Counted from the stretch's first letter, positions 35,512-44,432 are shown. The stretch: 64,000 nt of DNA from Kitasatospora acidiphila (GCF_006636205.1 NZ_VIGB01000003.1:7566501-7630500), one strand, 5' to 3'. Notes: generated by a model from the letters alone, not told the origin. Made by a program: numbers and translations.

Positions 35512-35862
35512 GTGTTCATCGCATACATCGTCGTGGCGATCCTGCTCACCCTGGTCCTGGCCGGCTCCGGCCGCGGCAAGCTGGTCCGCGACCCGAAGAT
35601 CATGGAGGGCATGACCAAGGTCGGCGTGCCGGAAAGCTGGCTGCCGCGGCTGGCCGCGCTGGAGTTCGCCGGGGCGATCGGGTTGATCGCCGGCATCTGG
35701 GTGCGCGCGCTGGGCGTCGCGGCCGCGGTCGGCGTGGTGCTGTACTTCATCGGGGCGGTGGCCACCCACCTGCGCGCCAAGGACGGCAAGGGGGCTCCGG
35801 TCCCGGGTGCGCTGGCACTGCTGGCCGTGGCCGCCACCGTCCTCGGCCTCGCCACCCTCTGA
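35512..35862 (+). CDS. DoxX-family membrane protein
   Basis: 116 residues with four membrane helices; MFIAYIVVAILLTLVLAGSG begins the first, with charged loop RGKLVRDPKIMEGMTKVGVP after it, as in DoxX/DoxD-like proteins. Related proteins act with quinones or thiols in the membrane. GTG start. It follows the O-methyltransferase by 118 bp; the gap holds no recognisable signal. Confidence 0.82.
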   Translation: MFIAYIVVAILLTLVLAGSGRGKLVRDPKIMEGMTKVGVPESWLPRLAALEFAGAIGLIAGIWVRALGVAAAVGVVLYFIGAVATHLRAKDGKGAPVPGALALLAVAATVLGLATL

Positions 35863-35898
35863 CAACGGCCGTGCGACGGCGGACGGTTGACCTGGAGC

Positions 35899-36657
35899 TC
35901 AGCGAGCCAGGTACCCGCCGTCCACCGGCAGCACCGTGCCGGTGATGAACGAGGCCGCATCAGAGGCCAGGAACGCGATCGCCCGCGCCACCTCCGCCGG
36001 CTCACCGAGCCGTCCGAGCGGATGGGCGCGGGCCATCTGGTCCAGGTACTCCGGCCCGCCCGGCTCGTCCTTGAGCGCCCGCACCCGCTCGGTGACGATG
36101 GTGCCGGGCGCCACCGCGTTCACCCGGATGCCGCGGTGCGCCCACTCGACGGCCAGGTGCATGGTCAGTCCGGAGGCGACGAACTTGGCCGGGCCGTAGG
36201 CGGCTTGGCGCGCCTGCCCGGCCAGCCCGGAGATCGACGAGAGGCAGACGATCGAGCCGCCGTTGGCCTGCATCACCTCGATCGCGTACTTGCAGGTGAG
36301 GAACATGCCCTTGCCGTCGACCGCCATCACCCGGTCCCACTCCTCCGGGCTGGTCTCCAGCACGTCGGACAGCGGGAGCACACCGGCGTTGGCCACCGCG
36401 ACATCCAGCCGGCCGTTCCGCTCCACGGCCGTCGAAACCATCCGCCGGACATCGTGAGGCTCCGTCACATCGCCCACCACGCAGAGCACATCGTGGTGAT
36501 CGGCGGCAAGATGGGCCAGCCCCACCGCGTCCACATCGGCGGCGACCACCCGGGCCCCGAGCCGCGCCATCAAGGTGGCCGTCGCCCGCCCGATCCCGCT
36601 CGCCGCACCGGTCACCAGACAGGACTTGCCCGTCAGGTCCACCAGAGTCTCCGCCAT
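35899..36657 (-). CDS. Short-chain dehydrogenase/reductase
   Basis: 252 residues, classical SDR. TGAASGIGRATA (about 14-25) binds NAD(P), NAGVLP follows, Ser lies in LSSISG and the catalytic YGPAK is near 156-160. C-terminal PVDGGYLA is usual for FabG-like members. Convergent with the DoxX gene, it may or may not belong to the terphenyl-type cluster. Substrate unknown. Confidence 0.87.
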   Translation of the reverse strand: MAETLVDLTGKSCLVTGAASGIGRATATLMARLGARVVAADVDAVGLAHLAADHHDVLCVVGDVTEPHDVRRMVSTAVERNGRLDVAVANAGVLPLSDVLETSPEEWDRVMAVDGKGMFLTCKYAIEVMQANGGSIVCLSSISGLAGQARQAAYGPAKFVASGLTMHLAVEWAHRGIRVNAVAPGTIVTERVRALKDEPGGPEYLDQMARAHPLGRLGEPAEVARAIAFLASDAASFITGTVLPVDGGYLAR

Positions 36658-36783
36658 ACCGCCGACTCCTTCCGTGATGTCGCACCGTCGTCCCATGGTC
36701 GCCCATGGCGGTCTCAACGCCCCGGAGTCGGCGAAAAACGGCTGGTCAGTGCCGTGCCGTCCGTGGTAGGCATACCCCCCGTG

Positions 36784-37533
36784 ATGATCTTGGGGGATGA
36801 CGCCGTGCTCCGGTTGGAGCAGCTCCACCGCACCTATGGCACCGGCTCGGAGGCCGTCCGCGCACTGGACGGAGTGGACACCGTCTTCGCGCGCGGCACC
36901 TTCACCGCGGTGATGGGGCCCTCCGGCTCCGGGAAGAGCACGCTGCTGCAGTGCGCGGCCGGGCTGGACCGGCCGGACTCGGGGCGGGTGGTGCTGGACG
37001 GCGTCGACCTGGGCGGACTGACCGAGACCCAGCTGACGGTGCTCCGACGGGATCGGCTGGGCTTCGTGTTCCAGGCGTTCAACCTGATCGGGTCGCTGAC
37101 CGCCGAGCAGAACGTGGGCCTGCCGCTGCGGCTGGCGGGCCGCCGACCGGACGGGTCCGCGGTGCGGGCCGCCCTGGAGCAGGTCGGCCTGGGGCACCGC
37201 ACCGGCCATCTGCCCGCGCAGCTCTCCGGCGGCCAGCAGCAGCGGGTGGCGATCGCCCGGGCTCTGATCACCCGGCCCAAGGTGCTCTTCGCCGACGAGC
37301 CCACCGGTGCGCTGGACAGCTCCAGCAGCCGCGACGTGCTGGCACTGCTGCGCTCTCTGGTCGACCGGGAGGGCCAGAGCACCGTGATGGTCACCCACGA
37401 CCCGGTGGCCGCCGCCCACGCCGACCGGGTGCTCTTCCTGGCCGACGGGCGGATCGTCGGCGACCTGGCCGCGCCGAGTGCCCAGCAGATCGCCGAGCTG
37501 ATGACCTCGCTGGAAGCGGAGCCCACGGCGTGA
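36784..37533 (+). CDS. ABC transporter ATP-binding protein (MacB/LolD type)
   Basis: 249 residues. Walker A GPSGSGKST (about 49-57), Q-loop FQAFNLIG, signature LSGGQQQRVAIARAL, Walker B VLFADEPTGALD and switch His in VTHD are all intact. It pairs with the FtsX-like permease downstream through a GTGA overlap. GTG 36781 directly before the ATG is an alternative start. The 126-bp gap to the divergent SDR gene should hold both promoters. Confidence 0.9.
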   Translation: MILGDDAVLRLEQLHRTYGTGSEAVRALDGVDTVFARGTFTAVMGPSGSGKSTLLQCAAGLDRPDSGRVVLDGVDLGGLTETQLTVLRRDRLGFVFQAFNLIGSLTAEQNVGLPLRLAGRRPDGSAVRAALEQVGLGHRTGHLPAQLSGGQQQRVAIARALITRPKVLFADEPTGALDSSSSRDVLALLRSLVDREGQSTVMVTHDPVAAAHADRVLFLADGRIVGDLAAPSAQQIAELMTSLEAEPTA

Positions 37534-39482
37534 CCGACCTGCTCACCCTGCTGCCGGTGGCCACCGCCGCGCTGCGCCGCCGCAAGGCCGCGTTCGCCGG
37601 TTCGTACCTGGCCCTCACCCTCGGCGTCACGCTGATCGCCACCACCGGAGTGCTGCTCAGCAACACTGCGGGCGACGACTCGCCGCTCGGCGCGCCCTCG
37701 CTGCACAAGGTGCTCACCTTCAGCGCGGGCATGGCCGCCTTCGTCGCGGTCTTCGTGGTGGCCTCCACCTTCGCCTTCGCGGTCGCCCAGCGCCGCCAGG
37801 AGACCGCGCTGCTGCGGGCCGTCGGGGCGACGCCGCGTCAGGTCCGGCTGCTGGTGCTGGGAGAGGCCGCCGTGGTCGCCCTGGCCGCCGCGGTCTCCGG
37901 CTGCCTGCTGTCGCTGCCCGCGGCGCCGGCGCTGGCCGCCTGGCTGGTGGACCTGGGCGCCGCGCCCGCCGGTTTCACGGCCCGGCCGGCCGTGGCGCCG
38001 ATGCTGCTGGCGGCGGCCGTCGGGCTGCTGGTCGCCCTGGCCGGGGCGTTCGCCGCGGCCGTGCGAGCCGGTGGTGTGCGGCCGGTCGCGGCGCTCGGCG
38101 AGGCGGCCGTCGACCGCGGCGGGATGACCCCGGTGCGGTGGGTGTGCGCCGGACTGCAGGCCCTCGGCCTGGTCGGCACGGTCGGGTACTACCTGCTGGC
38201 TCCGTCACTGCCCCCGGCACCCGGCGGCGGCGACCAGGTCGGCGACCCGCAGTTCGCCACCCAGTGGGTGATGGCCGCCGACCTGATGGCGATCGTCACG
38301 CTCAGCCTGGTCGCCCCGCTGCTGGTGCCGCACCTGGTGCGGCTGTTCACGGTGCCGCTGCGCTGGACGGTCGGCGCGCCGGCGCTGCTGGCCCGGCAGA
38401 ACGCGCTGACCGCCGTGCGCCGCACGGTCTCCACCGCGACCCCGGCGTTCCTGGTGGTCGCCCTGCTGGGCACCGCGCTCGGCTCGACCGCCGCCTTCGC
38501 CGACGCCATGACCGCCCAGACACGGGCCGCGACGGCCGCCCGCTATGTGCTGCGCCCGGGGGCCGCTCCGCTGCCCGCCGACGCCGCCAACCGGCTCGCT
38601 GCCGCGCAGCCCGGCCTGCGGGCCACCGCGACCGTCTCGACGGTGATCACCGGGCTCGGCGCCGACGCCGCGGCATTCGCGGACCGCTCGGAGGACTCGG
38701 AGGCCACGGTGCCCTCGGCGGCCACCGTGGTCGACGGGCCGCTGCCGGACGCGCTCGCGCTGCCCGCCGTCCAGGGCTCGGCCACCGACCTGCACGGCGC
38801 CACGCTGGCCGCCTCCACCGACCAAGTGCGGGGACACGGCTGGCACTTGGGCGATCAGGTCAACCTGCGGCTGGCCGACGACACGGTGGTGTCGCTGAAG
38901 CTGGTGCTGGTGTTCCGCACCCAGCTGTCACTGGACGAGGTGCTGCTGGCCGGCGATGGCGTCGCCGGGCACCTGGGTGCCGCCCACCCGGGCGCGGTCT
39001 ACCTGAGCGGGCGGCCCGCGGATCTGCTGCGCGGCTTGCTGACGGATGCCCGGCAGCCCGGCCCGGATCCCGGCGCGCACTACGCCTGGATCGCGACCAG
39101 CACCATCCTGGGCCCGGCCCTGCTCTACGCGCTGATCGCGATCGTCAACACCATGGTGATGTCGGCCGCCGACCGGCGCCGCGACTTCACCACGCTGCGG
39201 CTGGCCGGCGGGCTGCGCCGCCAGGTGGTGGCGATGGTCGCCGTGGAGGCCGTGCTGGTGGTGGCCACGGCGGCGGTGCTGGCGCTGGCGGTCACGGTGG
39301 TGACGCAGCTGGGCACCATCGCGCTACTGAACCACCGGATCCTGGCCGGGCAGACGAGCGTGGCCCTGCGGCTGCCCTGGGGTCCACTGGCCGCCGGCGT
39401 GGCGGCCTGCCTGGTGCTGGCGGTGCCGGCCGGTGTGGTGCCGGCGTGGCTGGCGGTGGGGCGGCGGGCGGACCGCGGTTGA
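37530..39482 (+). CDS. ABC transporter FtsX-like permease
   Basis: 650 residues with two FtsX units: helix 1 near 20-40, three helices around 65-190, then a second set (about 225-330), a large extracytoplasmic domain (about 330-505) and three C-terminal helices. TALLRAVGATPRQVRLLVLG and DFTTLRLAGGLRRQVVAMV are the repeated coupling motifs. With the ATPase it forms a mechanotransmission-type exporter, often used for peptides, lipoproteins or antibiotics. Export of the nearby cluster's product is possible but unproven. Confidence 0.88.
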   Translation: MTDLLTLLPVATAALRRRKAAFAGSYLALTLGVTLIATTGVLLSNTAGDDSPLGAPSLHKVLTFSAGMAAFVAVFVVASTFAFAVAQRRQETALLRAVGATPRQVRLLVLGEAAVVALAAAVSGCLLSLPAAPALAAWLVDLGAAPAGFTARPAVAPMLLAAAVGLLVALAGAFAAAVRAGGVRPVAALGEAAVDRGGMTPVRWVCAGLQALGLVGTVGYYLLAPSLPPAPGGGDQVGDPQFATQWVMAADLMAIVTLSLVAPLLVPHLVRLFTVPLRWTVGAPALLARQNALTAVRRTVSTATPAFLVVALLGTALGSTAAFADAMTAQTRAATAARYVLRPGAAPLPADAANRLAAAQPGLRATATVSTVITGLGADAAAFADRSEDSEATVPSAATVVDGPLPDALALPAVQGSATDLHGATLAASTDQVRGHGWHLGDQVNLRLADDTVVSLKLVLVFRTQLSLDEVLLAGDGVAGHLGAAHPGAVYLSGRPADLLRGLLTDARQPGPDPGAHYAWIATSTILGPALLYALIAIVNTMVMSAADRRRDFTTLRLAGGLRRQVVAMVAVEAVLVVATAAVLALAVTVVTQLGTIALLNHRILAGQTSVALRLPWGPLAAGVAACLVLAVPAGVVPAWLAVGRRADRG

Positions 39483-39494
39483 CCGGGGGCGCGG

Positions 39495-40904
39495 TCATAG
39501 CCGCGCCAGCGCGGATCGGGCGGCGTGGTGGCCGCACATGCCGTGGGCTCCCGGGCCTGGTGGGGTGGCCGCCGAGCAGAGGTAGTGGCCGGGTAGGCCG
39601 GTGGCATACGGGTCGACGCCCACGCGGGGCCCGAAGAGCAGCTGCCGCGGGTTCTTGGCGCCGGTGAGGATGTCGCCGCCCACGTAGTTCGGGTTGTCGG
39701 TGGGGAAGGCGGTGGTGGGGCGTACCGCGGTGCCGAGCACGCGCTCCCGGAAGCCGGGGGCGAACCGCTCGATCTGCGCGATGATCGCCGCCGTGGCGTC
39801 GCCGGTGTAGCCGTGCGGGACATGGGCGTACGTCCAGACCGGATGGACGTCGCCCACCGAGCGCCCCGGGTCGGCCAGATACTGCTGGCCGACCAGCACG
39901 AACGGCCGTTCGGGCATCCGGTCGACGCTGATCTCCCGTTCGGTGGCGGCCAGTTCGGCGAAATCGCCGCCCAGGTGGACCGTGCCCGCCCGTCGTGCGG
40001 CCGGTGCCGTCCAGGGGACGCCGCCCTCGACCGCGAAATCGACCTTGAAGGCGCCCGGCCCGTGCCGGAAGCGCTGGTACGCCCTGGCCGTCCGCCGGGG
40101 CAGCCGGTCGCCCAGGAGCTCGGCCACCGCGCCCGGCGCCAGGTCGTACATGGTGACGGCCACGGGCGGCAGGGCCGCGGCGGAGCGCACCCGGACGCCG
40201 GTCTCGACGGTGCCGCCGAGCTCCGCGAGGACGGCCGCGAGCGCCCGGGTGATGGCCTGCGAGCCGCCCGCCGCGACGGCCCAGCCGTGCCGGTGCCCGG
40301 CGGTCAGGATGCCGAGGCCGATGCTCGCGCTCAGCGGGTGGTGCAGCGGCTGGAATGCATGGGCGGCGACACCGCCGAACAGCGCCCGGGCCTCGGCCGT
40401 GCGGAACAGCCGGGCCGGCACGGTGGCCGGGAGCAGCGCGGGCAGCCCGAACCGGCCGAGCCGCAGCGGGTGGCGGGGGAGCCGCAGCAGCGGGCCCATG
40501 ACGTCGCCGGCCAGCTGGTCCCAGCCCGCGGCGGGGCCCGCGAACAGTCGCCGCCAGCGCGCCCCGTCCGCGCCCAGCCCGGCCGCGGTGGCGGTGACCG
40601 AGCGGTACAGCACCCCGGCCGTGCCGCCGTCCAGCGGATGGGCGCAGTCGACCTCCGGGAGCCGCCACTCCAGGCCGTGGCGGTCAAGGCCCAGACCGCG
40701 CAGGAACGGTGAGCCGACGGCCATCGGATGGACGGCGGAGCAGTGGTCGTGCAGCAGGCCGGGCAGGATCCCCTCGCCGCTGCGGGTGCCGCCGCCGATC
40801 TCCGCAGCGGCCTCCAGCACGGTAACCCGCAGGCCCTGCTGGGCCAGGGTGACCGCGGCGGCCAGCCCGTTCGGGCCGGCGCCCACCACGATCGCGTCAG
40901 TCAT
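39495..40904 (-). CDS. FAD-dependent oxidoreductase, phytoene-desaturase-like
   Basis: 469 residues. IVVGAGPNGLAAAVTLAQ (about 5-22) binds FAD, with GGGTRSGE following; AAGGSQAITRALAA and C-terminal PPGPGAHGMCGHHAA are typical of the large actinobacterial NAD(P)/FAD oxidoreductase group related to CrtI. No carotenoid genes are nearby, so a desaturase role is not implied. The substrate is unknown. Confidence 0.82.
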   Translation of the reverse strand: MTDAIVVGAGPNGLAAAVTLAQQGLRVTVLEAAAEIGGGTRSGEGILPGLLHDHCSAVHPMAVGSPFLRGLGLDRHGLEWRLPEVDCAHPLDGGTAGVLYRSVTATAAGLGADGARWRRLFAGPAAGWDQLAGDVMGPLLRLPRHPLRLGRFGLPALLPATVPARLFRTAEARALFGGVAAHAFQPLHHPLSASIGLGILTAGHRHGWAVAAGGSQAITRALAAVLAELGGTVETGVRVRSAAALPPVAVTMYDLAPGAVAELLGDRLPRRTARAYQRFRHGPGAFKVDFAVEGGVPWTAPAARRAGTVHLGGDFAELAATEREISVDRMPERPFVLVGQQYLADPGRSVGDVHPVWTYAHVPHGYTGDATAAIIAQIERFAPGFRERVLGTAVRPTTAFPTDNPNYVGGDILTGAKNPRQLLFGPRVGVDPYATGLPGHYLCSAATPPGPGAHGMCGHHAARSALARL

Positions 40905-41101
40905 GGGTGGCCAGCCCTCCTCCCACACACCGGTGGTCACTTCCACGGTACGGAAGCGCCGGGCGGGCTGCCGCGCCAGGTCGGTGGGGGACCACCGTGG
41001 ATGCCGCCTCGCTGCGGGGCCGGCCGCGCACGAGGAGCGGCTGATCCGGGGCCCGGCCGAGCCGCTCGCCGGGTCGCGCGCCCGCCTCGGCCGGCTCGCC
41101 C

Positions 41102-41153
41102 GGCTCGGCCGCCAGGGTGGCTTGGTCGGCTCGGCCGCCGAGGTGGCTTGGTC
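41102..41153. repeat. 26-bp tandem duplication
   Basis: GGCTCGGCCGCC plus GGGTGGCTTGGTC-like sequence occurs at 41102-41127 and 41128-41153, differing only in the middle (AG versus GA). It lies in the 425-bp gap 40905-41329 between divergent flavoenzyme genes; otherwise this gap shows only a TACGCT -10-like box at 41291. Confidence 0.7.
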
Positions 41154-41329
41154 GCCGTCCGGCGATCGCCGCCGCCTGCCTGGGCCGGTTGCCCGAGCCA
41201 CCTGCTGGTCTCGCTCCGCGACGGGTCACCCCGCGCGAGCCGACGGTGCCGCCGAAGCCGGTGGGCGCGGCCGACTGATGGGTTGTCAACTACGCTGGGC
41301 AGCTCTGGGCCTACCTGAACGGGGTGACC

Positions 41330-42541
41330 ATGCTGCTGCGGACCAGGGTGGCGATCGTCGGTGCCGGACCGGCCGGTCTGGTGCTGGCGAACGTGCTGCA
41401 ACAGGCCGGGATCGACTGCCTGGTGGTCGAGCGGCGCAGTCGCGCCCATGTGGAGAACCGGGCCCGGGCCGGGCTGATCGAGCACCGCACGGTGGAGTTC
41501 CTGCGCGCCCACGGGCTGGCCGACCGCCTGCTGTCCGAGGGCGTGGCCCACGGCAGTTGCGAGTTCCGCCACAGCGGCGGGCGGTTCTCCGTCCCGTACC
41601 GGGAGTTGGCCGGCGGCCGGGTCCACCACGTCTACCCGCAGCAGTTCCTGGTCCGCGACCTGATCGACGCCTATCTCGCGGGCGGCGGCACCCTGCTCTT
41701 CTCCCACCCGGCCGTGGCGCTGGCCGGGTTGGACGCCTCGGACGGCGAGCGGGCCGTGCTGCGGTGCGAGGCGCCGGGCTCCGAACCGGTGGTGATCGAA
41801 TGCGACTTCATCGCGGGCTGCGACGGCTTCTACGGCGCCGCTCGCCCCGCCGTGCCCGAGGGCGGGCTGCGTACCAGCGCCAAGCAGCACGAGTTCGGCT
41901 GGCTGGCGGTGCTGGCCGAAACCCCGCCGGCCACCGGCGAGATCATCTACGCCCTGCACCGGGACGGCTTCGCGGGCCACATGCTGCGCACCTCGTCGGT
42001 GTCCCGCTTCTATCTGCAGTGCCCGGTCGGCGATCAGCCGGAGAGCTGGTCGGACGACCGGATCTGGTCGGCCCTGCACCGCCGACTGGGCCTGTCCGAG
42101 GCCGAGTTGAGGCCCGGCCCGATCATCGAGAAGACCGTGTTGGAGATGCGCAGCTTCGTGGCCGAGCCGATGCGGTACGGCCGGCTCTTCCTGGTCGGCG
42201 ACGCGGCGCACATCATCACCCCGGCCGGCGGCAAGGGGATGAACCTGGCCATCGCCGACGCCGCCGAGCTGGCCGACCGGCTGCTGGCCCACTACCGCGG
42301 CGGCAACTCCGGCGTGCTGGAGGGATATTCGGCCGCGCGCCTGCCGGACATCTGGCAGGCCCAGGAGTTCTCGCACTGGCTGCTGCACCTGCTGCACAGC
42401 CCGGCGGCGGGCCCGGAGGACTTCGCGTTCCTGCACCGCCTGCAACTCTCGCGGCTGGACCAGCTGCGGGATTCGGCGGCGTTCGCGGCGAGCTTCGCGG
42501 ACAGTTACGCCGGCCCGCCTGCGCGCAAACCGGTGCGCTGA
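41330..42541 (+). CDS. pobA: 4-hydroxybenzoate 3-monooxygenase-like flavoprotein
   Basis: 403 residues. VAIVGAGPAGLVLANVLQ (FAD), RSRAHVENRARAGLIEHRT and LFLVGDAAHIITPAGGKGMN are the class A flavin hydroxylase motifs, and the order and length fit p-hydroxybenzoate hydroxylase, which uses NADPH and O2 to make protocatechuate. No pca genes accompany it. GTG 41324 two codons earlier is an alternative start. The C-terminal 30 residues are family-typical. Confidence 0.83.
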   Translation: MLLRTRVAIVGAGPAGLVLANVLQQAGIDCLVVERRSRAHVENRARAGLIEHRTVEFLRAHGLADRLLSEGVAHGSCEFRHSGGRFSVPYRELAGGRVHHVYPQQFLVRDLIDAYLAGGGTLLFSHPAVALAGLDASDGERAVLRCEAPGSEPVVIECDFIAGCDGFYGAARPAVPEGGLRTSAKQHEFGWLAVLAETPPATGEIIYALHRDGFAGHMLRTSSVSRFYLQCPVGDQPESWSDDRIWSALHRRLGLSEAELRPGPIIEKTVLEMRSFVAEPMRYGRLFLVGDAAHIITPAGGKGMNLAIADAAELADRLLAHYRGGNSGVLEGYSAARLPDIWQAQEFSHWLLHLLHSPAAGPEDFAFLHRLQLSRLDQLRDSAAFAASFADSYAGPPARKPVR

Positions 42542-42550
42542 CGGGCCGTT

Positions 42551-42606
42551 GCTCGCCGGTGCGTTGGCGAGCTGTCGCGCGCCGGTGCGTTGGCGAGCCG
42601 TCGCGC
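42551..42606. terminator. Duplicated 26-bp unit forming hairpins between convergent genes
   Basis: A 26-bp unit beginning GCCGGTGCGTTGGCGAGC is present at 42555-42580 and 42581-42606 with one mismatch. GCTCGCC and GGCGAGC (42551-42557, 42566-42572) form a 7-bp stem. The pair lies between the stops of the monooxygenase and GrpB-like genes and may terminate both. Confidence 0.55.
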
Positions 42607-42621
42607 GCTGAACGGGAGGTA

Positions 42622-43209
42622 CTACGCCGTCCAGCCGGTCTCGGCGGCCCAGCGCTCGGCCACCGTGATGACGAGGTCCACCACCGGGTCCTTGACGTCG
42701 GCGTAGACGCCCACATCGGCGACCGCCTCGGCGAGGACGCTCTTGAAGCGCGCATAGGCCGGCACGGCCTCGGGGTGGGCCCGGAACCAGTCGCGGAACA
42801 GCAGCGCAAGCCGCTCATTGGGGGAACCGGCCAGGCGGACATGCAGGTTGACGTCCGGGCTGTCCGGGCTGTCCGGGCTGTCCGAGCCCGCCGGCTCGGC
42901 CTGGCCGCGCCGCGACCACATCCGCTTCGCCCAGCGCGCCGGGTCGTCGTCGAGCCCGGCGGGCACGTGGTCCCGCTGGTAGGGGGAGCGCTGGAAGCCC
43001 TGGCCGGCCAGCGGCCCGTCGAAGACCGCCTCGGCCTGCGCCAGGTCCGCCACGCTCACCTGGAGGTCGAAGATCGGCTTGGCAGCCATGCCGGGGATCG
43101 CGGTGCTGCCGATGTGCTCCACGCGCAGTGCCTGCGGGGCGAGCAGGGCGCGCAGTTCCTCGGCGAGGGCGAGGCCGGCGGGCTGCCAGGCGGGGTCGTG
43201 GTCGACCAC
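42622..43209 (-). CDS. GrpB-like nucleotidyltransferase-fold (UPF0157) protein
   Basis: About 195 residues. VEHIGSTAIPGMAAKPIFDLQV is the GrpB/UPF0157 nucleotidyltransferase motif, and NLHVRLAGSPN and FRDWFRAHPEAVPAYARFK follow. A local SPD repeat (DSPDSPDSPD) interrupts the middle. The GTG start at 43209 gives an abrupt N-terminus; adding one base to the G4 run at 43213-43216 would extend it to an ATG at 43238 and give APIVVDHDPAW, the usual family opening. Function unknown, possibly CoA-biosynthesis related by fold. Confidence 0.82.
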   Translation of the reverse strand: MVDHDPAWQPAGLALAEELRALLAPQALRVEHIGSTAIPGMAAKPIFDLQVSVADLAQAEAVFDGPLAGQGFQRSPYQRDHVPAGLDDDPARWAKRMWSRRGQAEPAGSDSPDSPDSPDVNLHVRLAGSPNERLALLFRDWFRAHPEAVPAYARFKSVLAEAVADVGVYADVKDPVVDLVITVAERWAAETGWTA

Positions 43210-43342
43210 GATGGGGCGGAGCTGGTGTGGGTTGGCATTCCGGTGAGTCTAGTGGCCCCCGAACGGGTGCTCCGGTATCAAGATCCCGTCAGAACGGCCC
43301 GGACCCGCGTAGTCCATGCGTCAAGAGCGGGTGCGATCGGCG

Positions 43343-43377
43343 GATCGGAGGCATGCACTGGACCTGTGGGTCCGATC
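43343..43377 (+). other. Nested hairpin in the leader of a small gene
   Basis: Outer arms GATCGGA (43343-43349) and TCCGATC (43371-43377) enclose an inner GGACC-TGTG-GGTCC stem. It ends 36 bp before the small protein's ATG and could act as an RNA element or a weak terminator. Confidence 0.4.
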
Positions 43378-43413
43378 GCGGCCCGCGCCGCGCCTGGAAG
43401 GAAGCCGCACGCC

Positions 43414-43617
43414 ATGACCGACCATCAGGTCCTCCTGTCCGAGCCCGCCGCCCGGCGGCAGCCCACCCCGGCGGACGTCGCCGCCCTGCGCCGGCTGCTG
43501 AGCGGCACCGTCTTCGAGCCCGAGCCGCTCGGCTCCCAGGACGTCGAGTTCGAGTCGGAGGAGGACCGGACCGGCAGTGCGCCGCACTGCCGGCACGCGA
43601 TGTACTACGTCGACTGA
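43414..43617 (+). CDS. Small acidic protein of unknown function with Cys/His tail
   Basis: 67 residues from an ATG preceded by GGAAGGAAG. The first half is helical (TPADVAALRRLLSG), then an acidic stretch (FEPEPLGSQDVEFESEED) and a short tail SAPHCRHAMYYVD. The leader-like half plus a compact Cys/His/Tyr tail resembles a peptide precursor, but no maturation enzyme is adjacent. I do not recognise the family. A nested hairpin lies in its leader, and the gene is convergent with the FMN reductase gene. Confidence 0.55.
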   Translation: MTDHQVLLSEPAARRQPTPADVAALRRLLSGTVFEPEPLGSQDVEFESEEDRTGSAPHCRHAMYYVD

Positions 43618-43654
43618 CTCAGCGACCGACTCGCCGACCGACTCACCCGGCGGA

Positions 43655-44254
43655 CTACAGACCGGTCGCGAACGGCCGGTCGCGGCGGGCGTCGTGCAGC
43701 ACCGAGCCCCACCACTCCAGCTGGTCCAGCATCGCCTTGGCGGAGCCCTCCGGGCCCGCCGGCTCCAGCAGCGTGCCGTCCGAGGAGAAAAGCTCGTAGT
43801 AGCGCGGGAACGAGACGTAGTTGCGGACGGTGTGCGCCTGCAGCTCGTTGAAGATCTGCCGCAGCTGCTCGATCGCCAGCAGGCCGCCGCTGGCACCGCT
43901 GTAGCCGACGAAACCGATCGGCTTGGCGTGCCACTCGCTGTAGTGCCAGTCGATGGCGGCCTTGAGGGAGGCCGGGAAGCTGCGGTTGTAATCGGGCGTC
44001 AGGATGACGATGGCGTCCGCGGCCTTCAGGCGGCGGGTCAGCTCGGCCATCCCCTCGGGGCGGGGCAGGTCGGGCTGCATGGCCGGCGGCATGGCGGGCA
44101 GGGCGAGGGGCAGCTCGACGTCCGCGAGATCGATCAGGTCGACGGTGAAGGCGCCGTGCCGCTCGGCCTGCTCGACGAACCAGCGGGCGATCACCGGGGC
44201 GAACCGGCCCTCCCGGACGCTGCCGACGATCACTGCGAGGTTCAACTTGGACAT
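43655..44254 (-). CDS. NADPH-dependent FMN reductase
   Basis: 199 residues, flavodoxin-like fold. LAVIVGSVREGRFAPVIARW at the N-terminus is the FMN phosphate-binding GSxRxxR motif and LTPDYNRSFPASLKAAIDW the conserved PEYN-like segment. It reduces FMN, quinones or azo dyes with NADPH. It diverges from an XRE/MmyB-type regulator gene across a repeat-bearing gap; pairs of this type are common in actinomycetes and imply direct control. Confidence 0.9.
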   Translation of the reverse strand: MSKLNLAVIVGSVREGRFAPVIARWFVEQAERHGAFTVDLIDLADVELPLALPAMPPAMQPDLPRPEGMAELTRRLKAADAIVILTPDYNRSFPASLKAAIDWHYSEWHAKPIGFVGYSGASGGLLAIEQLRQIFNELQAHTVRNYVSFPRYYELFSSDGTLLEPAGPEGSAKAMLDQLEWWGSVLHDARRDRPFATGL

Positions 44255-44268
44255 GGGTGTGCTCCTGC

Positions 44269-44304
44269 TACGAGTGATACGAGTGATACGAGTGATACGA
44301 GTGA
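44269..44304. repeat. Four perfect 9-bp tandem repeats
   Basis: TACGAGTGA is repeated four times without change, 15 bp upstream of the FMN reductase ATG and 129 bp from the divergent regulator. It could be a binding array for the regulator or a slippage product; it would lie in the 5' leader or promoter of the reductase. Confidence 0.9.
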
Positions 44305-44432
44305 AGTGCTGGTCGGCCCGAGCGCCGGGCCGTGACCACCACTCTTCCGAGCCGGAGCGGGCTGAGGGAGGCCGAGCTGAGGGTGGTAGTGGAGGGCCAC
44401 GATCCGGTTCGGCCCCGGTGCTACGTTCGGGG

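Noticed and set aside
41102..42606. Tandem duplications as CRISPR-like array
   Set aside because: Only two copies each, no spacers, no cas genes.
39943..43617. 1224-codon plus-strand frame
   Set aside because: Runs antisense to two genes and out of frame through the monooxygenase; only its last 67 codons, from 43414, look like a gene.
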